From: Tipula vernalis
Taxonomy: Eukaryota > Arthropoda > Insecta > Diptera > Tipulidae
Assembly: GCA_958295665.1 (NCBI GenBank)
Contig: OY282560.1
Span: 309,919,236 to 309,983,235, forward strand
Length of the DNA stretch: 64,000 nucleotides
Direction: 5' to 3'
Of this stretch, positions 34,371-45,756 are shown piece by piece (the first letter of the stretch is position 1; each line of letters begins with the position of its first letter). The position numbers were made by a program, and so were the translations under genes. The notes under the pieces were generated by a model. It was not told where the DNA came from and made no database searches. It was given only the letters and a program-made list of their open reading frames with translations.

Positions 34371-37040
34371 TATTCACACAATTAAAGTTCATATTTTTGC
34401 TCAACTCAAATTGTAATTCAATTCGAATTTTTAATATAAGTTGCCTTCAAGATTATATTCAATTACAGTTTAGAACTCATATTCTTGTATACATCGTGCT
34501 GGTACTAAATAATTTTGTTGTTTTATTGAGAATATGTTCCGTATTGCAATTTTTACTAACTTAAATTAAAATTTATTTTGGAATATCAAACGTACACTTC
34601 TTGTATGATTTTAAAATGAAAACTCAAATTGAACTGTAAATTTTATATTTTAAGTTTCACTCAAAATTAAAACTCAAATCCTCCTTCAATTTTGTCAAAT
34701 CGGGTCGTTTTTCGAATTGTAACCAAAATTTTGGAATTCAAAAATCACTTTTTCTCAGAATTTTGCCCTCACTAAACACAAAATGTTGCTCAAATCTATT
34801 TTATAATTGTAAATAATATTTAATTTTTCTCTTGCCAGTCCAATTCGAAATACAAACTCAACTTATAAACTAAAAACTATACATTACAGTTATGTTTCAA
34901 AGTACAAATTAATATTCAAATTCAATTTCTACTCACATTTTACTCAATTACTCAAGTTTAATAAAAACCTTTTGACGCAAACTAGAGTTTTAAATTCTAC
35001 TCGAACTCAGCATTTATAATAAGACTTGAATTTTTATTAAATGCACCTACAACTAAAGCTGAAGTTATACTCCAAATTTCTAATTAAGTACATTTAGACA
35101 AACCTAGGTTGAAATTTGTACTTAAATTTTAAACAAAATATCATAAAATTTCTAGCTTAATTGCAACCAGAATTTGGTGTTAATTAAATTTGAAATTCAA
35201 AATCAATTTTTAAATATTTTTTAATTCAAACTCTCGATTGGATTGAAATTGAATTTTTAGTCCAAACTTTGTTCAAATGTTGTTTTACCCCGTTCTACAT
35301 AAAAATTTTGATCGAATAATTTTAAGCAAATTTTTAAAATACACACAAACTGTTATTAAAGCCAGCCCGGGTTTCAAACTCAAGTGGTTAGCTAATTTAA
35401 GCTCAAGTATGTGCTTACATCAAACTGTAATTTAAACTCTATTGCTAATGTAAGTTTCTACTTAAGATTTTATTCAATTACGGTTTAAAAATGATTCCTG
35501 CTTTTCTAGCTGAACTAAAAAATTGGTTGAAATCGTGTTTAGAATTTAAGCTCAGTCACATAAAGTGCACTAAATATTTTGCTAAAATTGTTTTCAAAAT
35601 GTGTTTCTCAAATGTAATATAAAAAGACAATTGCTACTTAAAATTTCACTCAAACTCATTATATCGAGATTAGAATTCAAGCAAACTTTCTCTCTTTAAA
35701 ATTTCATTATCTTAATCAAGTTCCTCTTTATCGAATGCAATTGACCAATTTAGATTAGATTTATATCCAAAATTCCATTTATCGTTTTGTTCAATTTGGA
35801 AAACCGCTTGGAACTAAATTTCTGACCAAAAATCTTAATTTTTTTCGAATCCATTTTGATTTAAAACTAACTTACTAGTCTAAATACCACTCACATATTA
35901 AACGAAAATTACAATAATCAATTAGTAGGATACTTAAATATGTATTAAAACTTTGTTAAAACTTTAAATTTCACTCACATTTCAATTTAATTCAATTATC
36001 TTGATCAAAATTTCAATCAACATTCAAGTACAGTTTGGAAGTTTGACTTAAATTCGGATTAAAATGTTACTTAAAGTTTATTGAAATCCAGATGGAATTA
36101 TAATCTAATTTTATTCTGGATGCATCCAAGGTTTTATTCGAATCCACTAAAACTATTTTCTTTTCCAGTCTTCACAATTCACTCCTAAATTAAATTCAAC
36201 TGAAATTTTGTTGATTTTTTAAGATCAAATCTCGTATTGCAACTTAATTCTTATCTAATTGCAATTAAAATTATATTTAAATCTAGTTTGGAACAACAAA
36301 TTTACACTCAAGTTTTTACTCAAAACCAAGCAGATTGTTCTAATCAATTACTAATCTAAATTTCCAAATCAATTTTTAACCCAAGTAATACAACAATCGG
36401 TACTATTTAAATTCCATGCAAAATGTAGTTTAATCCAGAAACATTTGGTTACCTTCTATTTTAAATTTCACTCAAAATGTTGTTGGCGTCGTAGTTCGAA
36501 TGGTATACCTTAATTAGAATTGTATCTGTTTAATTTCAAAGTGAAAATTTATTGATTTAAGACCGGTGTTTTTTTTAAATCCACTCAATATTTAGTCAAT
36601 CCCTGTCAAAACTCCATTTATGTATGTATAACTAAATTTCTGCTGAAAGCTACGATTTGTTTTTGATTCAAATTAAACACAAGATGTTGTTCAAATATAG
36701 CTTGTAATTTTAATTAAATTTCTAAATCCAATTTAAATTCCTACTCAAGAATTTATTAAATTATATTTGGCAATTCAAATCCTCATTCAGATTTTCGCCC
36801 GAAATTCTGATTTTATATTCAATATGTTGAAATTCACACACATTTCTTGACTTTTCTCACGTAAAGGGCACTAATTATTCTACTTAATTTTGTTACTTTT
36901 AGATTTCCCTCTAATTTTGGTCAAATCCATCGTGTTTTAATTGTAATTCGAAATCGATTTCTAATCTACCATTTTGGTGACTTTTCGGATTAAAAACTAG
37001 TTTTCGTTCGAGTCATTTTGAATATGAATAGCATTAAAAC
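34371..37040. repeat. Low-complexity domain of ACTCAAA/AATTTAAA words
   Basis: About 2.7 kb is built from diverged short words (ACTCAAATT, AAATTCAATTT, TTTACTCAA, TAAATTTCACTCAAA, GTTCAAAT). No unit length is constant by eye, so it looks like a decayed minisatellite. No open frame of note occurs on either strand across the whole stretch. Confidence 0.6.
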
Positions 37041-37712
37041 TGTTGCTCAAGTGCATAAATATGGGGTATAGAATTGCATTTGCTACGTTTTATAGTTAAG
37101 GAATTTTAACGCTTGTTTGATTCATTTAAATTCCGATGAATTCTGTTACATGCATTTACATGTTTTGTCCTAATCAGATAAATGTCACAACGTGTACATA
37201 CGTTAACGAATAAAACAATAATCACAAAATTTGCTTTACTAGAAGAACTCCGGATCATCAAATAATGTGCAATAAACCATGGAGATATTTTAATTTGACG
37301 TTTAATTTGTTCTTAATTTATTGAGCTAACTTAGCGGAGTTTAGGCCCAAGTAAAAGTTTTTTAACTTCTAAAAATAGTCTTTGTTGGCCTAAATTTAAA
37401 ATTCAAATTTCAAGCTATGAAAGTCGAATTACGTTACTCTTGAAGAAAAATTAAAAATATTTTGAATAAACCATAAAATATGTGCTAAAACGTAAACTAA
37501 GTGGAAACATGTAAAAATATGTGATTATGCAAAAGTGTTTAAAAATATGTGGTAACATATGTATATAGCTCATTCGCTTTTATTTATTCTAAAAAGAATA
37601 ACAATCCAACAAATTGTTGGTTTGGATTTCCCAAAAAAAATATTTTTCTCAAATCGGATAAAATACGTCAGTTTTCTGGTTTGTTATCTGTCAGCAAAAT
37701 GAAGTATTCCCC
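37041..37712. other. AT-rich spacer
   Basis: AAATATGTG-type words recur between 37470 and 37560. No gene is recognised. Confidence 0.4.
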
Positions 37713-37824
37713 GACACTACATCGTTGCTAGGCAACTTACTAAAAACAGTACTGGAAAGTATTCCTTGCCTAGACACTACATCGTTGCTAGGCAACTTAC
37801 TAAAAACAGTACTGGAAAGTATTC
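37713..37824 (+). repeat. 60-bp tandem duplication with X-box-like palindromes
   Basis: GACACTACATCGTTGCTAGG starts at 37713 and again at 37773. The two copies then match through CAACTTACTAAAAACAGTAC and TGGAAAGTATTC. Each contains GTTGCTAGGCAAC (37724-37736 and 37784-37796), a 13-bp near-palindrome that fits the RFX X-box pattern. Being identical, the duplication looks recent. Function is not shown. Confidence 0.8.
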
Positions 37825-37957
37825 TAAGGTAACTTTGATAGTGAAATCTATTGAAAATATAAATTGGAAAATGTTGCGTATTTTAAAGAATATAATGAAT
37901 AAAATGGATAATCTGATATACTGCCGATTAGAGAAAAAATCGTATGTGCAACTCGTG

Positions 37958-38053
37958 GAAAAACTATAATTCCCGGACTCTTATGGTTGCTGGAACTCGG
38001 CTGACGCCTCGTCCCAGCAACTTCCATACTCGTCCGGGAATATATCGTTTTTC
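37958..38053. repeat. 96-bp hairpin (long inverted repeat, 6-nt loop)
   Basis: The left arm 37958-38000 starts GAAAAACTATAATTCCCGG. The right arm 38007-38053 read on the minus strand starts GAAAAACGATATATTCCCGG. Both continue GAC..TATGG..TTGCTGG.AC..GG to the loop CTGACG. Arms of about 43-47 nt pair with only a few mismatches and bulges. Flanking ACTCGTG/CGTGTAG may extend it. It has more GC than its surroundings. Confidence 0.82.
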
Positions 38054-38435
38054 CTACACGTTACACAATATACTATTTTTAACCTAAGAATCCTAAGCCT
38101 ACTACTAATAAACCATTTCCGATGTTCTTGAATATTAACCAGACATTTTCGAATTTCCCTCTCCGGAGTTTTAGAAGCTGATTTTTGTGGCTTATAAGTG
38201 AATTGTATGAACAGAGGTGATGACTGGATAGCTTTAACTGGATCCAATCTGGGCTTGATACAATGTTGCCAAAAGGTGGCACAAAACCAAAAGTTTTGAC
38301 TGAGAATGAATGATTTGTACATTAAAACAAATAAAACAAAAAATTATGAACAGTTTCCGAAAAGTGGTATCTGTATCAACCGTTGGTAATTAGCAGGGCT
38401 GAAACAAATTTTAATTTGTTTTGCCGTAGAAAAAA

Positions 38436-38560
38436 GGGGTCGTGCAAAACTGGTCATAGAGCAGTCAACACCTTCTAGCATCAAGAGGTCCTAACATTCA
38501 TTTAATTGGAGCGATTTCTACTACAGGTGTTGTGTCTATTGAACGCAGAGGAGGTTCATG
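38436..38560 (+). pseudogene. DDE (Tc1/IS630-like) transposase fragment
   Basis: The plus frame near 38475-38555 reads ASRGPNIHLIGAISTTGVV then SIERRGGS before a stop. This is the region around the strand before the second catalytic residue in DDE_3-type transposases. Only about 40 residues can be supported and no TIRs are seen. Confidence 0.4.
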
Positions 38561-38672
38561 ATTGAGTATTTGGAACGCTGAATCACTTGGGGGTTATAGC
38601 GATAAAAGTACTTTGATTGCAAAAAGCATAATCTTTTACGAATCTGCATTAAAGCTCACCTAACCAATTACA

Positions 38673-38695
38673 TTTTTTTTTTTTTTTTTTTTTTT
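38673..38695. repeat. Poly-T tract (23 T)
   Basis: An uninterrupted T run. It may mark the tail of a minus-strand retroposed insertion, but no flanking duplication is evident. Confidence 0.7.
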
Positions 38696-39789
38696 GTGTC
38701 AATCAATATGTAAATGTTTGTAATATTGAATTTCTTATGAAATATTTCAAATCGATTATATTTTCCTATTAAAAAAAATTCAAACGGAAATAATCTGTTT
38801 TTCACGGAGGTGTGCGTGCGATTGCGAAAATTATATAAATTTACAGTAGTTGTTAAAAATGGTTGAAGGTTGCGATGCCGCACGATGGTTTTAATTATAG
38901 TAAATTTTTCGATGGAATTGATCTACATTATGTGCGGGTACGTTTGCAATATTATGCATTTGCGGTGTTATGCACTGTTAGATAATTACATATAAGTATA
39001 TACCTTCGCGATACCATAGAAACAATTTTTAATAAGTACCTACCTGCTTAGCGCATTTTTTTATTTCTATTAAATACAATGGAAGGAAACGCATAACTTT
39101 GTTTCATTGCATTTTAATTGAAAATGCCTGTACATAAATCTTATTTTATTTTAATTTTACGACCATTGCAGATTCACCCTTGAACTGCATACTTTTCGTT
39201 CCGACGTAAGTATATTCTTTAATAAATTCAAGTTGATTTAATCGGGTGATTTTTACTAACAAGCTACAGCGCAAAAAAAAAGAAGAAAAATCCACCAAGT
39301 TAGCAAAAGCAAATTAGGTCGTGCAATAAAAAAAAAGTCGTGCACAAAATGTAGTAATAACAAAAACTGCATTGTAGTTAGATTAGGTAGCGCGCGCGCA
39401 CTTTACTTACTTTCACTTCGATATATAACAATGCAATGAATTATTAGATCATAATTGCAAGTACATACATAATGAAATCAATTGTTTTATGAATCAAATC
39501 AAAGTGTATGCAGCATATATAATTGAAATATCCATCATTTTGCCATTTGTTACAGTAAAATGTTGTGTAATTGTGACATGGATAGTTTAGAAATAAGCGG
39601 CCAAGAGAGAAATGAATACAAATTTAGCTGCAAACTGATCTGACTTAATAGTACCTGATTTTATCACATCATTATCGCTACTACAAAACTTCGGTCCTCT
39701 ATATAGAAGAATCTTCGGTCCTGTATATAGAATTTTTTTCGGTGCAGTCTTTTGACGGTCGAAGTCCTTCAAAATATCCGTTTAACTCT
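38696..39789. other. No gene recognised
   Basis: CTTCGGTCCT and TATATAGAA words repeat with a 23-bp period at 39690 and 39713. A GCGCGCGC run lies near 39392. No coding motif is seen. Confidence 0.45.
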
Positions 39790-40580
39790 TTCACAAAATC
39801 GGATTTTTATTGTCGGATACCATATACCGAGCTCTGCCGAAGTGGATTGAAAGCCTTCGCGAAATATTGTTGATACACTACGGCTGCCTTGAGAGTAAGA
39901 TGCTAACGTTCTAGCATTCTTTTACGCTCAAAACCGAGTTTGACAATTCGGTTGAGATCGGTCGTAATACAAACCTTAACGCGAAACCCGTAATGAATAA
40001 ACTGCCCATGCGTGGCCATGTAGGCAGGGCACCAATGATGTCGAGGTTAATATCAGTGAAGTCCTGAGAAATTAATGCAAAATTGCTTTGAGGAGGTTAA
40101 ATTTAGAAATTAAAAAAAATTATATAAATTTGTAATCTCTCTTGATTGAAGCCCAACCTAAGACGTTTTCCGTTAAAATTTTGGTCGAAGACCTAATGCC
40201 TGATGTATGAATGTTCTAGGTTTGAAAATCTAAATATCTCAATATAATAATCTTTCTGAGTTGAATTTGTTAGAAACTGTGTTAGAACTTCAAAGTGGTG
40301 TTGCTACACAAGAGTGTTGCCAGCTCAACGTCATTGGTCTGTGCCTTCGGAAACTGAAATTTGAATAATTCGTCAGAGAGTATCAATGACCACGTTATCG
40401 AAACCGTAGATGTGCTGAATGTCCTTGGTAATCTGTCCCACGAAATCTAACGGTCTGAATTGGCGGAGTTGAGCTGCTTTCTCTATAGGTTCAGTTGAAA
40501 TTCGAAAATTTATGGCTTATGATCAGTGAATAATATGAAAATTTGGCCTTCCAATGAATAACGAAAATGTCTAATTCGAA
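39790..40580 (-). pseudogene. Gypsy pol relic, RNase H to integrase part
   Basis: On the minus strand, 40575-40340 carries gypsy RNase H tail sequence (TEPIEKAAQLRQFRPLDFV, ITKDIQHIYGFDNVV). 40070-39790 carries the integrase core start (FTDINLDIIGALPTWP, with the first catalytic Asp), then a stop and drift. It continues the relic at 42071-42830; a foldback element separates the two. Confidence 0.6.
40572..40580. repeat. 9-bp target site duplication (left)
   Basis: TAATTCGAA, repeated exactly at 42071-42079. Both lie within the gypsy relic, and one copy restores a continuous flank. Confidence 0.85.
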
Positions 40581-40771
40581 ACCCTGTTAAAGTTAGCCGA
40601 AAGTTTCCAGCCGAAAGTGAAAAGTCGATATTGCAGATTATGTTATTGACATTCCAGACGAAAATAAGTCAGCTTCTAGAGTACCCTGTTAAAGTTAGCC
40701 GAAAGTTTCCAGCCGAAAGTGAAAAGTCGATAATGCAGATTATGTTATTGACATTCCAGCCGAAAATAAAT

Positions 40772-41640
40772 CAGCCTCTAGAGTGTTATGTCTGGAGATG
40801 GATTGCATTGATGTGACTTGTCAATAGCTATCGCAGGAAAAAAATTCAGTTCAAGTTTCCCGTGGGAAATCTCGGAAAATTCGATTTTCCAAAAATCATT
40901 AGAGAATTTGTATAAAATCAGCCTCTAGAGTGTTATGTCTGGAGATGAATTGCATTGATTTGATTTATCGATAGCTTTCGCAGAAAAAAATTTCAGTACA
41001 AGTTTCCCGTGGGAAATCTCGGAAAATTCAAAAAAGTTTCCAGCCGAAAATAAGAAATGGATGAATAAAATCAGCCTCTAGAGTGTTATGTCTGGAGATG
41101 GATTGCATTGATGTGACTTGTCAATAGCTATCGCAGGAAAAAAAATCAGTTCAAGTTTCCCGTGGGAAATATCGGAAAATTTGATTTTCCAAAAATTATT
41201 AGAAAATTTGTGTAAAATCAGCCTCTAGAATGTTATGTTTGGAGATGGATTCAATTGATTTGATTACTTATTAGCTATCGCAGGAAACAAATTCAGTTTA
41301 AGTTTCCCGTGGGAAATTTCGGAAAACTTAATTTTCCAAAAATTATTTGCAAATTTGTATAAAATCAGCCTCTAGAGTGTTATGTCTAGAGATAGATTCA
41401 ATTGATGTGACTACTCAATAGCTATCGCAGGAAAAAAATGCAGTTCAAGTTTCCCGTGGGAAATCTCGGAAAATTCGATTTTCCAAAAATTATTAGAAAA
41501 TTTGTATAAAATCATCCTCTAGAGTGATATGTCTGGAGATGGATTGGATTGATGTGACTTGTCAATAGCTATCGCAGGAAAAAAATTCAGTCCAAGTTTC
41601 CCGTGGGAAATCTCCAAAAATTCGATTTTCCGATTCCGGA
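40772..41640 (+). repeat. Six tandem units, period 147 bp
   Basis: The word CAGCCTCTAGAGTG or a variant starts at 40772, 40919, 41072, 41219, 41366 and 41513, spacings 147, 153, 147, 147, 147. Each unit then reads TTATGTCTGGAGATGGATTG, TAGCTATCGCAGGAAA, TCAAGTTTCCCGTGGGAAAT and ATTTTCCAAAAATTATTAGA. The second unit is aberrant: it carries an AGTTTCCAGCCGAAAATAAG insertion copied from the terminal block, which explains the 153. Confidence 0.9.
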
Positions 41641-41775
41641 AAATTTTCTAATAATTTTTGGAAAATCGAATTTTCCGAGATTTCCCACGGGAAACTTGAA
41701 CAGGATTTTTTAATTCGATAAATCACATAAAAACGATTCAGCCGTAGATATATACTCTAGAGGCTGATTTTATTC
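41640..41775 (-). repeat. Inverted single unit (fold-back arm)
   Basis: Minus-strand copy of the 147-bp unit: TAATTTTTGGAAAATCGAAT, TTTCCCACGGGAAACTTGAA and, at the far end, CTCTAGAGGCTGATTTTAT. It lies head-to-head with the sixth direct unit, so the single strand can fold. The middle is degenerate. Confidence 0.75.
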
Positions 41776-42070
41776 CAATTTTGTATATTCTTCTGATTTT
41801 GCGATATTTTCTACCAAGCAAAGTTTTACACGTAAATTTATTTCCAAAAATTTTTATTTAAATTTATGTATTTACTTTCGGCTGATAACTACTAAATTTT
41901 TTATTTTCGGCTTGAATGTTGTATCACAAGCTGCATTATCGACTTTTTACTTTCGGCCGGGATTAAACAATCTGCATTACCATTTTTTTAAAATTTCGGC
42001 TGAACTAGCACAATCTGCATTATCGAGTTTTCACTTTCGGCTGGAAACTTTCGGCTAACTTTAACAGTAT

Positions 42071-42830
42071 TAATTCGAAAGCGTCGATAGTATCTTGCTG
42101 TTTTTTGTTTGTACATTTAAGAAATCATTTAAGATGAATGAAACGTCTTTAGAAATTGATTATTTCTAAAAAACATTTTAGCTTCTTAAAATTTTGCGAT
42201 CAAAGATACATTTATCAATATTTATGATTAGACCAAATTTAGATAATCTTTGCAAAATAACCTTGATATGTTGTAGATGTTCTTCGAAAGATTTTGATGG
42301 TATTATAACCGAAATAGCCATTTTTGGGATGTCACCCGGTTCAACTAGAACTTGGAGGTATGCACAAACTAGATCTAATATTTAGAATGTGTTGCCTCCT
42401 TCCAACTGGTATAAGAAAAGTCGTGAAGATGAAGAATTGGGTGTAAATCCGTTCTGAAAATCTCCACACGGTTACTAATCTCCTTTATTTTTTTAACCAG
42501 ATGTAAATGACTAGATCAAAGACTGCTACTAGATAGGTCAGCAAACATCTACTGCCCTGTGAGTCTCCAAATGATGTGTTACGCCATGTTTTGGCGGACT
42601 TGAACGAAACGTATCACGTGTGATTTCAACTAATTCAGAAGTTACTTTTCACATTTTTAGGTTGAGAACTGACTTATCAATATTTGGGAGAGAACGATTC
42701 TGAATCTTAATTAATGGTGCAAAAGTGAAGGAGTGTACACTTCCGCGTTACAATGAATTTCCAAACAAAATTTCGACATAACCCAAAATTTAATTTTAAC
42801 ACTCGAGTGTCAAATGTCTTAACTCTAGTG
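42071..42830 (-). pseudogene. Gypsy pol relic, protease and RT part
   Basis: Read from 42830 down: LNFGLCRNFVWKFIVT (protease end), a KHGVTHH-type motif near 42590 that marks the RT start, a stretch with breaks, GDIPKMAIS, and then SKSFEEHLQHIKVILQRL and KFGLIINIDKCIF, the block after the RT active site. The YxDD box itself is missing through an internal deletion between the last two. The duplication TAATTCGAA lies at its 3' side and the relic resumes at 40580. Confidence 0.6.
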
Positions 42831-44030
42831 CTGGTTGCTGCAAACAAATTAAATTCCGAATTTTGAATTCATGTAGCAGGATTACAAAGATCTGTAGGAA
42901 TGACGGAATTTTGTTCTTCAAACTACTGGAAACAGTACCGTCAATACATGTTGCCGAACGCTGAAGGGAACTTAGTTTAGGTTCGGACGAAATTGGTCTT
43001 TCTGAATTTTGACCACTTGAAACTGAATTTATGTAGTTTAGCATCGATTTCTAATTCGGAATTACTTAAAGACAGAGGATTAAGTCTTGTTTGCTTGTTT
43101 AAAGTTGCGACCAAGTGAAGAAGTCGCTTCATTCGCAGTTACTTGATAGAATCATCGTTAAATTCAGTTCCGGCGTTCAATTTGATGTCGCCTTCTAGTC
43201 ACTTCATTTTAAAAAATTGAGTGTCATGGTGTGAAGACATCAAACTGTCGCTCCAATATTTCAAACCACAATACCGGATTGTAACCATACAAAAGGTTTC
43301 AGTGCTTTGAAAGCGATGTGTAATATATGGTTTGTTGATCGATTAGATTCGCCTTTTTCTGTACAGGTACTAGCGAATGAATCAGTTTTTTCCGCAAAAT
43401 CTAGAGACGATCAACGATTGTAATTTTGATTCTGAGAGGGTAATCATTAGTTCGGAACTCATTTGGTCGAACGCGCCTTTATTAGACTCTGAAGTTGGGA
43501 TATTCGTTAACAAATCCATACCAAACACTGAATATCAAGATGAGACAAGAACAACACGAAATATCGAAGATTTGAATAAAATGAAAAGCGAAAAAGAAGG
43601 GCAATAAAACCGTAAAATTTATATTGGAAACGTCAAAATTACAAAACTTAGTCGCTGCAATAATTTGATTACCTATAGAACAACCAACCACCTGTCTAGG
43701 TGTTGCGGGGCTGAAAAGTTATGGGACGCCATTTATTAATTTATTTCTGAATATCATACGTTGAATCAAAAGGTCTATGAGCACGAGAAAATTTAGGAAA
43801 AGATTTCCCGACACTTCTGGGGTTGTTCAAGTACTTATTACGGAGAGGAGATGCGATATGATATTTGAAAAGATCATCTAGGCTACATATTGGAACAGGT
43901 TTAGTAAAAAAACTGCGTTGTTTACAATTACACAGAAGAAGTGACTTCACAATGCCCAAAATTCAATGCCATAGTATTAAGTGATAGGCGAAATTACGTT
44001 GTGGGCACGCCTCTAATCAGTTGCTGATGT
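42831..44030. other. Unrecognised sequence, possibly more gypsy debris
   Basis: The minus frame 42796-43044 leads in to the protease end above and may be gag tail. The plus frame 43377-43607 and minus frames 43482-43691 and 43741-43959 show no recognisable domain. I cannot assign them. Confidence 0.35.
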
Positions 44031-44039
44031 AATTACCAG

Positions 44040-44395
44040 TTAGGACAAAATCATTCCAGCACTGTTGGATTTAGGTTCTCAGGTTCCTTCAAAACAGAGT
44101 TCTGCCTTCAACGTTAAACACTAAAAGACGAAATGCTAGGATATTAATGTCAGATGCAGGCAATTCGACAATGGAAATTAAATTCTCGGGGGATTGTGAC
44201 CTTGAAGTTAACAAAATTGAAGCGTTTGTCTTACCAAATACCACATCTTAATTAGCGTTATAACACCACCCAAGTAAAATTCATATACTTATTGGCGCAA
44301 AATATTTCGTTCTGCAGAAAATGATATTCGGTTGGCTCGTTGCGGGACACATTTCAAAACAAAAACATTATTGTTTGTTTAAGTGAAAACGCCTA
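44040..44395 (+). pseudogene. BEL/Pao protease relic
   Basis: The plus strand reads ALLDLGSQV (protease active site; the usual Ser is Leu), later ILMSDAGNSTMEIKF and AFVLPNTT, and IHILIGAKYF..MIFGWLVAGHIS, the end pattern of BEL/Pao proteases. Frames are broken between these blocks. Nothing of the RT follows downstream; a gypsy relic on the other strand begins instead. Confidence 0.55.
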
Positions 44396-44659
44396 GCAAT
44401 TTAAAATTTAAAATACGTCAACTTAGGTTGATGCCAGGAGCCTGACAATTTATACATCTTCTTATCTCAGTGACTAGTATTTCCTATTTAAATTTCAAAG
44501 TGGTCCGACTTCGGGGTCGCGGAACCCCATACAATTTTTTTTTTATTTTTAAGAAAATTCAAATATTTAGATAACAGTTTATAGAAAATTTAATTCTAAT
44601 GTAAGCTGATATCTTTTTTTTGTAATTTTGAATTAAAAATTAATTAAAAACTTTTATTA

Positions 44660-45404
44660 AACATGTGTGCGTGTTGTGATCGCCGTTTTATGAACGTCTT
44701 CAGGTGCGACGGGAATTAGATGGTAAGTGCATGGAAAAATTTTGAATGTGAGTTATCGGACAACGATCGTGATATTTTTTTCCACCATATGGAGGAGGCA
44801 AGAGACGGGAGATGCAGATGGCCGGCAAATTCCTAATTCCACCATGTGCTGGAATTCTGTGACGGACCTGGTCTGCGTGGTCTTGCCACAGGCATATGGC
44901 CTGCTATGACAATGTGGTGGACCACGTTATGTCGAACTGGTAAATTATAGTTCGGCTCTGCTGTTAAAGAAGGAAATTTCTTTAGCAATGTACCGTAGAA
45001 GTTGTCGATTGTGAAATCGGTATCGATGTAGGTGTGTCGACATGAACTAATGTGGCCAACTTGTTTCCGGCCAGTCAGTGAATATAGCGGAGTGCCTCTG
45101 ATGGGCGACTGTCACCGATCTCCTGTCCACTTAGATGGCGTTATTCGGTCTAGCAGCGTTCGTTTCAGTGTCTCAAATCGGTTCTTGGTCGGAAGAAATT
45201 CAAGTATGTCCGATACGGTGTTGCTACCCGGCTAGCCTCCGGAGACAGCGCTGAGAGAGTATGAATAAATTTCACTTTATCTGATGTGATAATTTGTAAC
45301 TGAAACTGTAGTTTTGCGGCATGAAACCAGTTTTTCGGATTGTCTAGCCAAAACGACTATAATTTTATACGCATGGTTATGTCATCTTCTTTACCCTCAG
45401 TCAT
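44660..45404 (-). pseudogene. Compressed gypsy Gag-Pol relic
   Basis: Starts ATG at 45404 (MTEGKEDDITMRIKL), a stop, then FWLDNPKNWFHAAKLQFQL and ITSDKVKFIHTLSALSPEAS, the Gag capsid pattern. Past several stops it reads HHIVIAGHMPVARPRRPGP and LGICRPS (start of RT) and IPVAPEDVHKTAITT, the RT motif before the first catalytic Asp region. Zinc knuckle and protease are deleted. It has the same general Gag type as many fly gypsy elements. Confidence 0.65.
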
Positions 45405-45756
45405 TTTGAAATTCCAGAATATATTGAGGACAGTGGATTGCGAATCAAGATAAATGACAAGATAAACAAATTGGCCAAATAAATTTATTGAAATGAGATG
45501 GATAGACACGTGCGGGGAGAAAAAGAAAACCAACGTAAGTGTTAACGAATCCCAATTTAAATTCCGCGCAACAAATCGGACAATGACTCGAAATATCTCG
45601 AAATAAATAATAACCAAATAAAAATGTTCGCGGAAAATATGTGTAGTGTCAGTGATTTCAATTTTACAATGTTTTGATACTATGTTAAAAATTTTTGCAA
45701 AAAGAAAAAAATCGAAGAAATAATCAATAAATTTTAAGTTGTAAAAATTAAAAGTT

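Larger units (their letters stand above)
40581..42070. mobile_element. Foldback-type element (1490 bp)
   Basis: The terminal inverted repeats match over about 58 bp: CTGTTAAAGTTAGCCGAAAG from 40584 and, on the minus strand, the same word from 42067. Both continue TTTCCAGCCGAAAGTGAAAA and TCGATA.TGCAGATT with only a few mismatches. A perfect 9-bp duplication (TAATTCGAA) flanks it. The left arm has two copies of the terminal block (40581 and 40683, 102 bp apart) and then six direct units of 147 bp. The right arm has one degenerate inverted unit and repeated TTTCGGCTG/CTGCATTATCGA blocks. There is no coding region. Long arms made of direct repeats plus a 9-bp duplication match FB or MULE-type elements. 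Confidence 0.85.

Noticed and set aside
40772..41640. 147-bp repeats as a CRISPR array or centromeric satellite
   Set aside because: Units have no spacers and lie inside an element with terminal inverted repeats and target duplication; far too short for a centromeric block.
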